Shown here: positions 1-7,616 of the stretch, piece after piece | How positions within the stretch are numbered: the first letter of the stretch is position 1 | How the letters are laid out: each line of letters opens with the position of its first letter | Assembly: GCA_018882935.1 (NCBI GenBank) | Contig: VERA01000024.1 | Location: forward strand, 1 to 32,464 | Reading direction: 5' to 3' | DNA from: Burkholderiaceae bacterium | GTDB lineage: Bacteria; Pseudomonadota; Gammaproteobacteria; Burkholderiales; Burkholderiaceae_D | DNA: 32,464 bases | Notes under the pieces: model-generated | What the model was told of the DNA's origin: nothing | Database searches by the model: none | What the model saw: the letters and a program-made list of their open reading frames with translations, nothing else | Position numbers and translations under genes: made by a program

Positions 1-127
1 CGAAGCGGCCAAGGTGGGTCATTTGATTGCGGATGTACTCGATCACCCGCATGACGCGGCAACGATTGAACGTGTCAAGGCCGAGGTCAAACTATTGACC
101 GACGCGCACCCGGTGTACGCGCGCTAA
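1..127 (+). CDS. glyA: Serine hydroxymethyltransferase, C-terminal end (partial)
   Basis: The first 127 bases encode the last 41 residues of a protein that enters from outside the window. They read EAAKVGHLIADVLDHP near the start and end in HPVYAR. This matches the usual C-terminus of bacterial serine hydroxymethyltransferase (VGxxIADVLD near the end, then a terminal PVY). The enzyme interconverts serine and glycine and supplies one-carbon units as methylene-tetrahydrofolate, in the cytoplasm, using PLP. The active site lies outside the window. nrdR follows 70 bases downstream on the same strand, the common glyA-nrdR order in Burkholderiales. The identification rests on a short tail plus this context. 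Confidence 0.85.
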   Translation, partial: EAAKVGHLIADVLDHPHDAATIERVKAEVKLLTDAHPVYAR

Positions 128-197
128 TTCACAAGTAAGGTGCAAGGCTTCCACATCAACCTCGCCACAAACTTGAATAAAAACTGCACGATCGACC

Positions 198-686
198 ATG
201 CGCTGTCCCTTCTGCCATAGCGAAGATACTCAGGTACTCGATACCCGCGACTCGGAGGAGGGGGACAGCGTGCGTCGGCGTCGGCGCTGCAACGCCTGTG
301 ACAAGCGCTTTACCACTTACGAACGTGTTGAGTTGGCGATGCCGACCATCGTCAAGAAGAATGGCAGCAGGACCGATTTCGAATCTGAAAAACTACGTGC
401 AAGTTTGTCGCTCGCATTGCGCAAGCGGCCGGTGTCTGCCGATGCTGTCGATGCTGCGATTCAGCGCATTGAACAAAAGCTTCGCTCATCCGGTGAACGA
501 GAAATCGACTCGGGCCAAATTGGTGAGTTGGTGATGCGCGAGCTCAAGCGCTTGGATAAAGTTGCCTACATCCGTTTCGCTTCGGTGTATAGAAGCTTTG
601 AAGATGTATCCGAATTTCGTGACGCAATCGACGAGATTGATGTCGAGCCAAAAGCGACTATTAGCCCGAAGTTACGCGCACATTAA
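198..686 (+). CDS. nrdR: Transcriptional repressor NrdR of ribonucleotide reductase genes
   Basis: This 162-residue protein has the two-part NrdR structure. An N-terminal zinc ribbon has cysteines at 3, 6, 31 and 34 (MRCPFC ... RRRCNAC) with the RRRRR and FTTYER motifs. An ATP-cone domain covers about residues 49-139. NrdR family proteins sense ATP/dATP and repress ribonucleotide reductase genes by binding NrdR boxes. Length is normal (about 150-170). The start is the ATG giving MRCPFC, the invariant family N-terminus. I see no strong Shine-Dalgarno sequence. It follows glyA and is followed by a long repeat-bearing spacer, so it may end the glyA transcript. Confidence 0.96.
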   Translation: MRCPFCHSEDTQVLDTRDSEEGDSVRRRRRCNACDKRFTTYERVELAMPTIVKKNGSRTDFESEKLRASLSLALRKRPVSADAVDAAIQRIEQKLRSSGEREIDSGQIGELVMRELKRLDKVAYIRFASVYRSFEDVSEFRDAIDEIDVEPKATISPKLRAH

Positions 687-728
687 AACAATACTGATTA
701 ACTGCAGCGTTCACCCTGGCGTCACCCC

Positions 729-764
729 AGCGTTCACATTAGCGTTCACATTAGCGTTCACATT
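729..764. repeat. 12-bp tandem repeat, three perfect copies
   Basis: The unit AGCGTTCACATT occurs three times head to tail at 729-740, 741-752 and 753-764. It is flanked on both sides by related shorter variants such as GCGTCACCCC, so the array is probably larger and partly eroded (about 710-820). It lies just downstream of nrdR in non-coding sequence. No function is evident. Confidence 0.9.
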
Positions 765-838
765 AGCGTCACCCCAGTATCACCCCCGCGTCAATCTAGC
801 GTCACTCTCGCGGTCACCCCAAGAGATACCAAGAGAAT

Positions 839-1000
839 ACTGATCAGTATCGGTATCCGCCTCAACGTAACCACATCAGCAGTTCAGAAAAAACTGATTA
901 ATATCGGTATTCGTCTCGGTGTTAATCTACTCGCTATTCAGAAAAGACTGATTCATCTCAGTATTTACCCCGTCGCAAATATACCAGCTGGATAGTTCAG
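839..1000. repeat. Decayed 54-bp tandem repeat, three units
   Basis: Units start at 839, 893 and 947, each beginning ACTGAT and exactly 54 bp apart. Units 1 and 2 agree at about 37 of 54 positions, sharing the core ATCGGTAT and the end TTCAGAAAA. Unit 3 is much weaker. ACTGATTA also occurs at 693, before the 12-bp repeat. The period is a multiple of three but the units do not lie in a recognisable gene. Confidence 0.6.
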
Positions 1001-1094
1001 GTATTTCGATTTGCTGCATAAATTATTAGGCTGTCTATTAATTTTTATCATAACGAAGTTGCTGCATCCCCGATCATGAACAACGGAGGGTGCG

Positions 1095-1604
1095 ATGTCA
1101 TATTGCCGGTACGGTTTTTCTTTAGTCGAATCGTTGATTAGTCTGCTGATGGTGTCGATGGCCGCATTACTGGTCATCAGAATGAGTAGTGCGAATGCGA
1201 TCGTATTTCAACAGGCTACTCAAAAAGCGAGTGCGGTTCGATTAACCTCTGAGTTATCGATGTGGGTGCAGCGCGGCGGTCATTTAGCACTGGGGATGCC
1301 GCTGGATCAGGCGCTCGATTCATTGAGCGATGCATCACTCAGACCGCCGCCGAGCATACTCTGCTGCCAGCCGGAAGGCTGTGACTCGAACAGCAGTGCC
1401 TGGCAATACCTCGCCTTGTGGCACGACCGATTTCAACGCCAGCTACCTGACGCGCGCTGGATGGTCTGCAAGGAAGATATCGCGATGCCTGAGCCAAGCA
1501 ATTGGACATGTGGCGCTGCCGGTGAGGCGCTGTTAATCAAGCTCGGTTGGCCTTCAGACGCAAAAGTACCCGCGCTGACGCTTCCGCTGGGTACATCAAG
1601 ATGA
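1095..1604 (+). CDS. Type IV pilus minor pilin, PilV-like
   Basis: This 169-residue protein has a short class III (prepilin peptidase) leader: MSYCRYG, cut before F8, followed by the hydrophobic stretch SLVESLISLLMVSMAALLV. The conserved Glu at mature position 5 is present (E12). The rest is variable and Cys-containing, as in PilV minor pilins that prime type IV pilus assembly in the inner membrane. A good ribosome-binding site, GGAGGG, sits 4 bases before the ATG. Its stop overlaps the start of the next gene (ATGA at 1601-1604), so the two are probably translationally coupled. Naming as PilV rests on order and the N-terminal motif; the C-terminal part is not diagnostic. Confidence 0.8.
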   Translation: MSYCRYGFSLVESLISLLMVSMAALLVIRMSSANAIVFQQATQKASAVRLTSELSMWVQRGGHLALGMPLDQALDSLSDASLRPPPSILCCQPEGCDSNSSAWQYLALWHDRFQRQLPDARWMVCKEDIAMPEPSNWTCGAAGEALLIKLGWPSDAKVPALTLPLGTSR

Positions 1605-2539
1605 AGCAAGCCGGTCGTGGTGAGGTGCTTATTTCGTTAATGCTCGCGCTATCGCTTTCGCTGGGCATTGTACTGTCGGCACTGCACCTTACCGCACAGG
1701 CGGGGCTGCTTCACCAACATGCGCGGCAACAGTCAATACTCGAAGATCAAGCGAACCAAGTACTCGAACTGATTGAGCGTCTGCTGCAGCAAGCGGGTTA
1801 TATCGACGTAACTGCGCCAATGGCAGCGCTACCTGCAAGGCCTTTGTCGGGGACGATTGATGCCATCGATAACGCCAGTGTTACCGGCGTTGCCAGCGTG
1901 AGCGGCTCAAGTAGCGCGAGTAGCGTGAGCAGCGGTCCGGCAACGGGTGTATCGACTAAAAAATCGGCGTCACTCGCCAGTGATGTGCTGGTGATTCGGT
2001 TGCGCGGCAACACGCAAGGTGGCGTGTTGAACTGTGCTGGCTTTACGGTTGCTGCACCCTCAGGGCCTGCAGATGCAGCAGGGCTAAGTATGCTGTATGT
2101 TGATCTTGATCCTGCCAACGAGCCTGAGTTGCGCTGCTACTTTAGCGGGGAGTCGCAATGGTCATCGCATGCAGTAGCCAGTGGTGTATTGAGTTTTCAG
2201 GTGCGTTTGGGTATCGACACCGACGATGATGGCTTGCCGAATTTCTTTGTCAGCGGCTCGCAGCTTTCATCGAAAGTACTGCAGCAAGCCACCTCAGAGT
2301 TATCGCTTCGCACCCGGATTGTAGCGGTTCATATTGGCCTATTGATGCGCTCTACGCAGCGCATGGCCACACCAGTTAATCAGAAACCGCTTCGCCTGTT
2401 GAGTGAACCAGCGCCGACTTGTTCAAGTTATCAAGACCCGGAGGCTCATGTACTTCCAAGCCAGCTCAAATCGTATCGACTTCATCAGGTATTTGAAAAA
2501 ATCATTTTTCTGAATAACAGCCTGCGTCCTGATGCATGA
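1601..2539 (+). CDS. Type IV pilus assembly protein, PilW-like, with unusual prepilin motif
   Basis: Starting at the ATG that overlaps the pilV-like stop gives 312 residues. The open frame extends upstream, but only inside the pilV-like gene. The N-terminus MKQAGRGEVLISLMLALSLSLG resembles a prepilin leader plus hydrophobic helix in outline. However, the residue after the candidate cut site Gly7 is Glu rather than Phe/Met, and mature position 5 is Ser12 instead of Glu. Residues about 91-127 are a Ser/Ala/Val/Gly-rich low-complexity insert. The middle part (VLVIRLRG, then a Cys-containing segment) fits PilW-type minor pilins. The gene lies between pilV-like and pilX-like genes. The product would be an inner-membrane or pilus-tip priming protein. 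Ends at a TGA that starts a stop/start relay. Confidence 0.72.
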   Translation: MKQAGRGEVLISLMLALSLSLGIVLSALHLTAQAGLLHQHARQQSILEDQANQVLELIERLLQQAGYIDVTAPMAALPARPLSGTIDAIDNASVTGVASVSGSSSASSVSSGPATGVSTKKSASLASDVLVIRLRGNTQGGVLNCAGFTVAAPSGPADAAGLSMLYVDLDPANEPELRCYFSGESQWSSHAVASGVLSFQVRLGIDTDDDGLPNFFVSGSQLSSKVLQQATSELSLRTRIVAVHIGLLMRSTQRMATPVNQKPLRLLSEPAPTCSSYQDPEAHVLPSQLKSYRLHQVFEKIIFLNNSLRPDA

Positions 2540-2570
2540 GCCCTAATACATGAGCCCTAATACATGAGCC
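2535..2570 (+). repeat. 14-bp tandem repeat carrying overlapping stop and start codons
   Basis: CATGAGCCCTAATA occurs at 2535-2548 and 2549-2562, and a third partial copy (CATGAGCC, 2563-2570) forms the start of the pilX-like gene. Each copy carries an ATG. The pilW-like TGA (2537-2539) overlaps the first ATG. That ATG opens a five-codon frame (MSPNT) whose TGA overlaps the second ATG, which repeats the same five codons up to the third ATG at 2564. The result is a chain of ATGA overlaps between two genes. Confidence 0.9.
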
Positions 2571-2998
2571 TATTACCATCCACATTAGCCGTCATGATGG
2601 TCGTACTACTTGCTGGCGCATCGTCGCAGTTAGTACAAGATGCGGCACTATCATCAACCCAACTGATGCATCAGCAGCTGGCTATGGCCCGTGCAGGGGT
2701 GCGACTGAGGGTCGGCTCTGCGGCCCTATCAGCGCAGCTACAGCAGCAACCGGAAGCGGAAGCGGAAAGCGACATTGTGCTCTCGGTTCCAGATCTGGTG
2801 GTAGAGCAGATCAAGCCTGACGATTTGGCAGAATTGGGAGAATTACCAACGGTCTTATACCGTCTTACCAGTACCGGCCGCGCTGCGCAGGCCAGCGTGA
2901 CACTGCAGGCTGATTATGCAGTGATGCCTTGCGACCTCGACCACAGCGCATGCATCGCCGAAGCACGGCGCATCGCATGGCGCTCGCTTGAAATGTAG
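2564..2998 (+). CDS. Type IV pilus assembly protein, PilX-like
   Basis: This 144-residue protein begins with a hydrophobic segment (residues 5-22, STLAVMMVVLLAG) but has no Gly-Phe prepilin cleavage motif. The following part, with TQLMHQQLAMARAGVRL, resembles in layout the PilX family segment after the membrane helix, where a residue pattern ending in an AEAALR-like stretch is usual. Two cysteines sit in the C-terminal half (PCDLDHSAC). The expected role is as a minor pilin in type IV pilus biogenesis; this is inferred mainly from order between PilW- and FimT-like genes. The start is the third ATG of the 14-bp repeat. The missing leader Gly may mean the gene is shortened at the 5' end or is not processed normally. 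Confidence 0.6.
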   Translation: MSLLPSTLAVMMVVLLAGASSQLVQDAALSSTQLMHQQLAMARAGVRLRVGSAALSAQLQQQPEAEAESDIVLSVPDLVVEQIKPDDLAELGELPTVLYRLTSTGRAAQASVTLQADYAVMPCDLDHSACIAEARRIAWRSLEM

Positions 2999-3079
2999 AG
3001 GGCTGTTGGGTGTGGTCAGTGGCAAGGTGCCAGCAATGCGGCGGCTGCCTTTACGAAACCAGTTAGCCTGTCTTTCACG

Positions 3080-3646
3080 ATGTCTTGTACACAATCGCTT
3101 GCACACCAAAGATACCGCCGTCGTTGGTCAGGTGGGTTCACCTTGCTCGAGCTTTGCATCACAACGTCTGTGGTGGCACTTGTTACCGTGGGTACCTTAG
3201 CCACGCTTGGGCCGATGGTCGATCGCATGAGGCTAATCAGTCTGGTATCTGATTTTCATTCATCGCTCAGCTTTGCGAGGCAGCAAGCCATCCGTCGCGG
3301 CTACCGCGTTGATCTTTTACCCATGGTGGCGGGTAGTTGGCGTTCGGGTTGGTGCGTAGCGATTGATGCGAACAATAACCAGCAGCTGGACGCCGCCGAG
3401 CTGGTCTTGCATCGAAGCGCTGTTACACCACCACCCGGTACCGAGATCAGCGCACGAATGACGGACAGCAAGCGTACCTATGTGTCATTTGATCCGAGCG
3501 GCAGGCCGCGGACCGCCAGCAGCGCCAATGTGCCGCAGTACGGCTCGTTGCTGTTTCAACTGGGGCAGCAGCGCAGTAAGCTGGTGATTGGGTTTTTAGG
3601 GCGTGTTCGTGTGTGTGATCCCGATCGCGACAAAGCCACTTGCTAG
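3080..3646 (+). CDS. Type IV pilin-like protein, FimT/GspH family
   Basis: This 188-residue protein has a basic leader ending RYRRRWSGG, cut before F20, then FTLLELCITTSVVALVTVGT. The mature Glu5 is present (E24). The region after the helix contains FHSSLSFARQQAIRRGYRVDL, the characteristic GspH/FimT pattern in which a helix carries ARxxAI(R/K)RG, followed by GWCVAID in the beta domain. Two cysteines at the C-terminus probably form a disulfide. FimT-like minor pilins act in pilus assembly and in some species bind DNA for natural transformation; no such activity can be read here. It ends the minor pilin group. No major pilin or pilY1 is present nearby. The ribosome-binding site before 3080 is poor. 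Confidence 0.82.
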   Translation: MSCTQSLAHQRYRRRWSGGFTLLELCITTSVVALVTVGTLATLGPMVDRMRLISLVSDFHSSLSFARQQAIRRGYRVDLLPMVAGSWRSGWCVAIDANNNQQLDAAELVLHRSAVTPPPGTEISARMTDSKRTYVSFDPSGRPRTASSANVPQYGSLLFQLGQQRSKLVIGFLGRVRVCDPDRDKATC

Positions 3647-3650
3647 AATG
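3645..3650 (+). promoter_or_regulatory. Possible -10 element for ribD
   Basis: TAGAAT, overlapping the fimT-like stop codon, is followed by a G/C-rich start region about 29 bases before the likely ribD start. It resembles a sigma-70 -10 box. I see no good -35 box at the right distance, so confidence is modest. Confidence 0.4.
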
Positions 3651-3678
3651 GCGCATTGGCCTGCAAACCTCTCGATTT

Positions 3679-4776
3679 GTGAAAATTCTTACTGATACTG
3701 ATGGCATGCATGCCGCCTTGGCGCAGGCCGCCAAGGCCATGTATACCGCCACACCCAATCCGCGAGTCGGCTGCGTGATCGTGCGTAACGGCGATGTGCT
3801 GGCCGAGGGACATACGCAGCCTACCGGTTTCGCACACGCAGAGGCGTACGCACTGCATCATGCCCAGCAGCAGGGTATCGATGTGCGTGGTGCGACAGTG
3901 TACGTGTCACTAGAGCCGTGCAGTCATCACGGCCGTACGCCGCCCTGCGCGGATGCATTAATTAATGCTGGCATAGCACGCGTGGTGGTCGCCATTGAAG
4001 ATCCTAATCCCTTGGTGGCGGGTCAGGGCCTGGCCAAACTACGCGCGGCGGGCATACAGGTAGAGCTTGGCACCCTGGCTGAACCGGCACGTGAAATCAA
4101 CAGAGGATTCTTGCACCGCATGCAGCACGCCAGACCATGGGTGCGCATGAAGATAGCAGCGAGTATTGATGGTGGTACCGCCTTGCAGAATGGACAAAGC
4201 CAATGGATTACATCTGCGCAGGCGCGTGATGATGGCCATCACTGGCGGGCTCGGTCATGTGCGATATTGACCGGTATCGGTACGGTCCAACAAGACGACC
4301 CGCAGCTTAATGTACGCGCGGTTGATACGCCACGTCAGCCGCGCCGGGTCGTGGTGGATAGTCATCTGGTGATCTCGCCACAGGCGCGCATGCTGCAGGA
4401 TGCACCCGCCTGGATCTTCACCGCAGTTGATCATGCTGAGCCCGTAGCGCAATTACGATCACAGGGTCATGAGGTGATTACACTGCCTGACGATACTGGT
4501 AAGGTCGATCTGCACGCCCTGATGCGAGAGTTAGGGCGGCGTGAGATCAATGAGCTTCATGTCGAAGCCGGATTCAAGCTCAATGGCTCTTTGTTGCGTG
4601 CGGGTGTAGTCGATGAATTGTTACTCTACATGGCACCATGTTTACTTGGGCCAGCGCAGGGCTTGGCGCGTTTACCGGTGCTGGAGCAACTCGATCATCG
4701 ACTCTCTTTTTATTTTCACGATATTGAACGGGTGGGGCCCGATGTACGCCTGCGCCTGATACGTAATCCTTCTTGA
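3679..4776 (+). CDS. ribD: Riboflavin biosynthesis deaminase/reductase RibD
   Basis: RibD is a bifunctional cytoplasmic enzyme. It deaminates 2,5-diamino-6-ribosylamino-pyrimidinone phosphate and then reduces its ribosyl side chain, steps 2 and 3 after GTP cyclohydrolase II. With the GTG at 3679 as start the protein has 365 residues. The deaminase domain (about 1-145) has the zinc motif HAE at 53-55 and PCSHHGRTPPC at 80-90. The reductase domain (about 150-360) has KIAASIDGG and the substrate/NADPH region QSQWITS. The longest frame begins at a TTG at 3640 inside fimT, which is unlikely. ATG 3706 is the alternative, but 3679 gives the usual family spacing before the TPNPRVGC motif. First gene of the rib group. 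Confidence 0.93.
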   Translation: MKILTDTDGMHAALAQAAKAMYTATPNPRVGCVIVRNGDVLAEGHTQPTGFAHAEAYALHHAQQQGIDVRGATVYVSLEPCSHHGRTPPCADALINAGIARVVVAIEDPNPLVAGQGLAKLRAAGIQVELGTLAEPAREINRGFLHRMQHARPWVRMKIAASIDGGTALQNGQSQWITSAQARDDGHHWRARSCAILTGIGTVQQDDPQLNVRAVDTPRQPRRVVVDSHLVISPQARMLQDAPAWIFTAVDHAEPVAQLRSQGHEVITLPDDTGKVDLHALMRELGRREINELHVEAGFKLNGSLLRAGVVDELLLYMAPCLLGPAQGLARLPVLEQLDHRLSFYFHDIERVGPDVRLRLIRNPS

Positions 4777-4791
4777 GGCATTCAGACGCTT

Positions 4792-5415
4792 ATGTTTACT
4801 GGCATCATCGCAGCCATCGGCCGTATCAATACCATTACACCGCTGGCTCATAGTCCCGACGCTGGCGTGCGTCTGACCGTACACGCAGGTGGTTTGCCGC
4901 TGCACGATGTCGCTATTGGCGATTCTATTGCCATTAATGGCGCGTGCATGACGGTTACCGAAAAATCCGAGCAGACATTCTGTGTGGATGTATCGCGCGA
5001 GAGCCTGAACTGCACGGTTGGCTTGGATACCGAGGGCGAGGTGAATCTCGAAAAAGCGCTCACCTTGGCCGAGCGTTTAGGTGGTCATTTAGTCTCGGGT
5101 CATGTGGATGGGCAGGGTTCGGTAACGTACTTTTCCGAGGTCGGCGAATCATGGCGGCTGGATATTTTGGCGCCACTGTCATTAGCCCGCTATTTGGCCT
5201 ACAAAGGCTCAGTGGTGGTGAACGGCGTGTCACTCACGGTGAACAGCGTGAGCGATCAAGCCGACGGTTGCATCATCTCGATCAATCTGATCCCGCACAC
5301 TATCGCCGTCACGACACTGAAGCATTTGGTGCCGGGCGCGCGGGTCAATCTTGAAGTTGATCTGATCGCGCGTTATGTTGAGCGCATGCTGTCGCTGAGT
5401 GCGCTGCCCGGTTGA
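4792..5415 (+). CDS. ribE: Riboflavin synthase, alpha chain
   Basis: This 207-residue protein starts MFTGIIAAIG, the standard N-terminus of riboflavin synthase. It has two tandem lumazine-binding domains. The first (about 1-97) contains NGACMTV and the linker LGGHLVSGHVDG; the second (about 98-200) contains NGVSLTVNSV. The enzyme dismutates two molecules of 6,7-dimethyl-8-ribityllumazine to riboflavin and a pyrimidine, the last step of the pathway. It starts 15 bases after ribD on the same strand and length is normal, so it is almost certainly cotranscribed with ribD. The gene is called ribE or ribC in different organisms. Confidence 0.96.
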   Translation: MFTGIIAAIGRINTITPLAHSPDAGVRLTVHAGGLPLHDVAIGDSIAINGACMTVTEKSEQTFCVDVSRESLNCTVGLDTEGEVNLEKALTLAERLGGHLVSGHVDGQGSVTYFSEVGESWRLDILAPLSLARYLAYKGSVVVNGVSLTVNSVSDQADGCIISINLIPHTIAVTTLKHLVPGARVNLEVDLIARYVERMLSLSALPG

Positions 5416-5478
5416 TCAGGCGCTAGCCATTGGTAAATTGATACCGCACGCGGTGCGGGTGTGGCGCTGGAAATCCGA

Positions 5479-5484
5479 TAGAAT
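5479..5484 (+). promoter_or_regulatory. Possible -10 element for ribBA
   Basis: TAGAAT lies 27 bases before the ribBA start, in the 95-base gap after ribE. The same hexamer precedes ribD. A small perfect inverted repeat (CCGCAC at 5444-5449, GTGCGG at 5453-5458) lies upstream. No FMN riboswitch sequence is recognisable in this gap. The -35 region is not clear. Confidence 0.4.
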
Positions 5485-5510
5485 GTGCGGCCTTTCCGGA
5501 AGCACCCCTC

Positions 5511-6626
5511 ATGTCACTATCCAGCACACAAGACATCATTGCCGAATTTCGCGCCGGGCGCATGGTCATTCTGGTCGATGAAGAGGATCGTGAAAACGAA
5601 GGCGATCTGGTACTGGCCGCTGACTTTGTCACGCCCGAGGCGATCAACTTCATGGCGCGCTTTGGTCGGGGACTGATCTGTCTCACGCTGACCGAGGAGC
5701 GCTGCGAGCAACTCAATCTGCCCCTCATGACAGGCCGTAACGGCACCTCGTTCGGTACCAACTTCACGGTGTCGATTGAAGCCGCTGAGGGAGTGACCAC
5801 CGGTATCTCTGCCGCCGACCGTGCGCGCACCATTCAGGTGGCGGTAGCGCGTCACGCCAAGCCAACCGACCTCGTACAGCCAGGCCATGTGTTTCCGTTG
5901 CGCGCACAAAAAGGTGGCGTGCTCATGCGGGCCGGACACACCGAGGCCGGCTGCGACCTGGCCGAGTTGGCCGGCTTGACCCCGGCGGCAGTCATCTGCG
6001 AGGTGCTCAAAGAAGATGGCACCATGGCGCGCTTACCCGACCTGGTCGAGTTTTCGCGTGAGCACGGCATGAAAATCGGCACTATCGCCGATTTAATTCA
6101 CTATCGCAGCCAGAACGAGAGCATTATTGAGCGTGTTGGTGAGCGCGAGATGCAGACCCCGCATGGCAGCTTTCATGCGATCGCGTTTCGCGATGCACCG
6201 AGCGGTGGCGCGCATCTTGCGCTGGTTCACGGCAGCATCGCGCCCGAGCATGAAACATTGGTGCGGGTGCATCAGCCGGTGTCGGTGCTGGATTTGCTCG
6301 ACACCCATGCCACCACGCATTCTTGGAATATGTCGGCCGCGATGCGGGCAGTGCAGGCAGCAGAGCGCGGCGTGATCGTCCTGCTCAACTGCGAAGAGTC
6401 GGCCGATCAAATGTTTGCGCAGTTCAGCGCGTTGGCCTCGTCGCAGCCAGTAAGCGCCCCGCGCGGCGCGCGTATGGATCTTCGTACCTACGGCATCGGC
6501 GCACAGATTCTGCGGGCGCTGGGCGTGGGTAAGATGAGGCTGCTGGCTAATCCAAGGAAAATGCCATCAATGGCAGGCTTCAACCTTGAAGTCACCGGCT
6601 ACCAAGCAGGCCCGACTGATCACTGA
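5511..6626 (+). CDS. ribBA: 3,4-dihydroxy-2-butanone 4-phosphate synthase with GTP cyclohydrolase II-like domain
   Basis: The N-terminal domain (about 1-205) is a complete Rib[13 protein letters not shown] binds metal and substrate, followed by [19 protein letters not shown] and RAGHTEA. It converts ribulose 5-phosphate to 3,4-dihydroxy-2-butanone 4-phosphate. The C-terminal domain (about 208-365) has the RibA fold outline, ending [11 protein letters not shown]. However, where active GTP cyclohydrolase II carries its zinc cysteines (CxxGDxFGSxxCDCG) this protein reads [20 protein letters not shown], with no cysteine. The second domain is therefore almost certainly inactive for GTP hydrolysis, as is common in Betaproteobacteria, and a separate ribA must exist elsewhere. 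Total 371 residues. Followed 13 bases later by ribH. Confidence 0.93.
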   Translation: MSLSSTQDIIAEFRAGRMVILVDEEDRENEGDLVLAADFVTPEAINFMARFGRGLICLTLTEERCEQLNLPLMTGRNGTSFGTNFTVSIEAAEGVTTGISAADRARTIQVAVARHAKPTDLVQPGHVFPLRAQKGGVLMRAGHTEAGCDLAELAGLTPAAVICEVLKEDGTMARLPDLVEFSREHGMKIGTIADLIHYRSQNESIIERVGEREMQTPHGSFHAIAFRDAPSGGAHLALVHGSIAPEHETLVRVHQPVSVLDLLDTHATTHSWNMSAAMRAVQAAERGVIVLLNCEESADQMFAQFSALASSQPVSAPRGARMDLRTYGIGAQILRALGVGKMRLLANPRKMPSMAGFNLEVTGYQAGPTDH

Positions 6627-6639
6627 TGCAGGAGGTGAT

Positions 6640-7125
6640 ATGAGCGTAGGAACCTATGAACCCGATTTCGATGGCGCCGGACTGCGCATCGGCGTGGTAC
6701 AGGCTCGGTTCAACGAAGACATCTGTCATGGCCTGAGGGCGGCTTGTCTGACCGAGTTGAAACACCTTGGCGTTGATGATCAGGATGTGCTGGTGGTAAC
6801 CGTGCCGGGCGCGCTGGAGATTCCGTTAGCGCTACAGAAAATGGCCGAGTCAGGTCAGTTCGATGCCTTGATCGCATTAGGCGCAGTGATACGCGGCGAG
6901 ACCTACCACTTTGAGTTGGTGGCCAACGAATCAGGTGCCGGCATACGCCGTATCAGTTTGGATCATGGCATACCCATCGCTAACGCAGTGCTCACCACAG
7001 AGAATGATGACCAGGCCGAGGCACGTATGGCCGGCAAAGGCGCTGATGCGGCGCGTGTCGCGGTAGAGATGGCCAACTTGGTGGCGGCTGTGGATGAGTT
7101 GGCCGACGAGGCCGACGACGACTGA
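6640..7125 (+). CDS. ribH: 6,7-dimethyl-8-ribityllumazine synthase
   Basis: Lumazine synthase condenses the ribityl-pyrimidine from RibD with the four-carbon unit from RibB; it usually forms pentamers or icosahedral capsids. The motifs [23 protein letters not shown] (with the catalytic His) and NAVLTTEN are present. The start is the ATG at 6640, preceded by a strong AGGAGGTG (6630-6637). This gives 161 residues; an in-frame upstream ATG at 6586 lies inside ribBA and would add 18 residues not typical of the family. The C-terminal tail is acidic ([10 protein letters not shown]). nusB begins 8 bases after the stop. Confidence 0.96.
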   Translation: MSVGTYEPDFDGAGLRIGVVQARFNEDICHGLRAACLTELKHLGVDDQDVLVVTVPGALEIPLALQKMAESGQFDALIALGAVIRGETYHFELVANESGAGIRRISLDHGIPIANAVLTTENDDQAEARMAGKGADAARVAVEMANLVAAVDELADEADDD

Positions 7126-7133
7126 GACTAAGC

Positions 7134-7601
7134 ATGAGTGGTCACCTCTCCCGGCACGCCAACCCCAACAAAAACCGTACACCGCGCCACCGCGCGCGCG
7201 AGTTTGCGTTGCAGGGGCTGTACCAATGGCTGATGAGCCATGAAGACGCGGGCGTGATCGACGCCTACATCCGCAACGCGCACGGTTTTGATAAAGCAGA
7301 TCGCAGCCACTTTGATGTGCTGCTGCACGGCACGATTCGAGACGCTGCCAATTTACGTACCGAGATCGTCCCGTACATTGATCGTGCTATCGATCAGCTC
7401 TCGCCAATTGAACATGCGGCGCTGCTGATCGGTGCCTACGAGCTGAAGCAGCATATTGAAATCCCCTACAAAGTAGTGATCAATGAAGCGGTCGAGCTGG
7501 CCAAATCGTTCGGCGGTATCGATGGTCACAAATACGTCAATGGCGTACTGGATAAGTTAGCGTCCAAATTACGCGCAACTGAAGTCGGCGCAGCGCGCTA
7601 G
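7134..7601 (+). CDS. nusB: Transcription antitermination protein NusB
   Basis: This all-helical 155-residue protein carries the NusB signatures [15 protein letters not shown] near the N-terminus, [16 protein letters not shown] in the middle and [30 protein letters not shown] near the C-terminus. NusB with S10 (NusE) binds boxA in rRNA leaders and promotes antitermination. The basic N-terminal 20 residues are a common extension in Betaproteobacteria. It is cotranscribed with ribH, a link found in most Proteobacteria. Length is normal. Confidence 0.95.
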   Translation: MSGHLSRHANPNKNRTPRHRAREFALQGLYQWLMSHEDAGVIDAYIRNAHGFDKADRSHFDVLLHGTIRDAANLRTEIVPYIDRAIDQLSPIEHAALLIGAYELKQHIEIPYKVVINEAVELAKSFGGIDGHKYVNGVLDKLASKLRATEVGAAR

Positions 7602-7616
7602 CTGAGTGCAAACGCC

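Larger units (their letters stand above)
687..1094. other. 408-bp spacer between nrdR and the minor pilin cluster
   Basis: I see no convincing gene here. The stretch holds a 12-bp tandem repeat with related degenerate copies (729 to about 820), and a decayed tandem array of about 54-bp units starting at 839, 893 and 947. The downstream end carries the ribosome-binding site GGAGGG (1085-1090) of the pilV-like gene. The only plus-strand open frame across it (562-843) overlaps nrdR and owes its length to the repeats. No clear rho-independent terminator follows nrdR. Confidence 0.6.

Noticed and set aside
710-830. CRISPR-like array
   Set aside because: The units are contiguous 12-mers without unique spacers, and no cas genes are nearby.
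562-843. 93-codon plus-strand frame after nrdR
   Set aside because: It begins inside nrdR in another frame, and its second half is only the translation of the 12-bp repeat. It has no ribosome-binding site.
5416-5510. Search for an FMN riboswitch before ribBA and before ribD
   Set aside because: None of the conserved RFN-element segments is present in either gap; only a small inverted repeat is seen.
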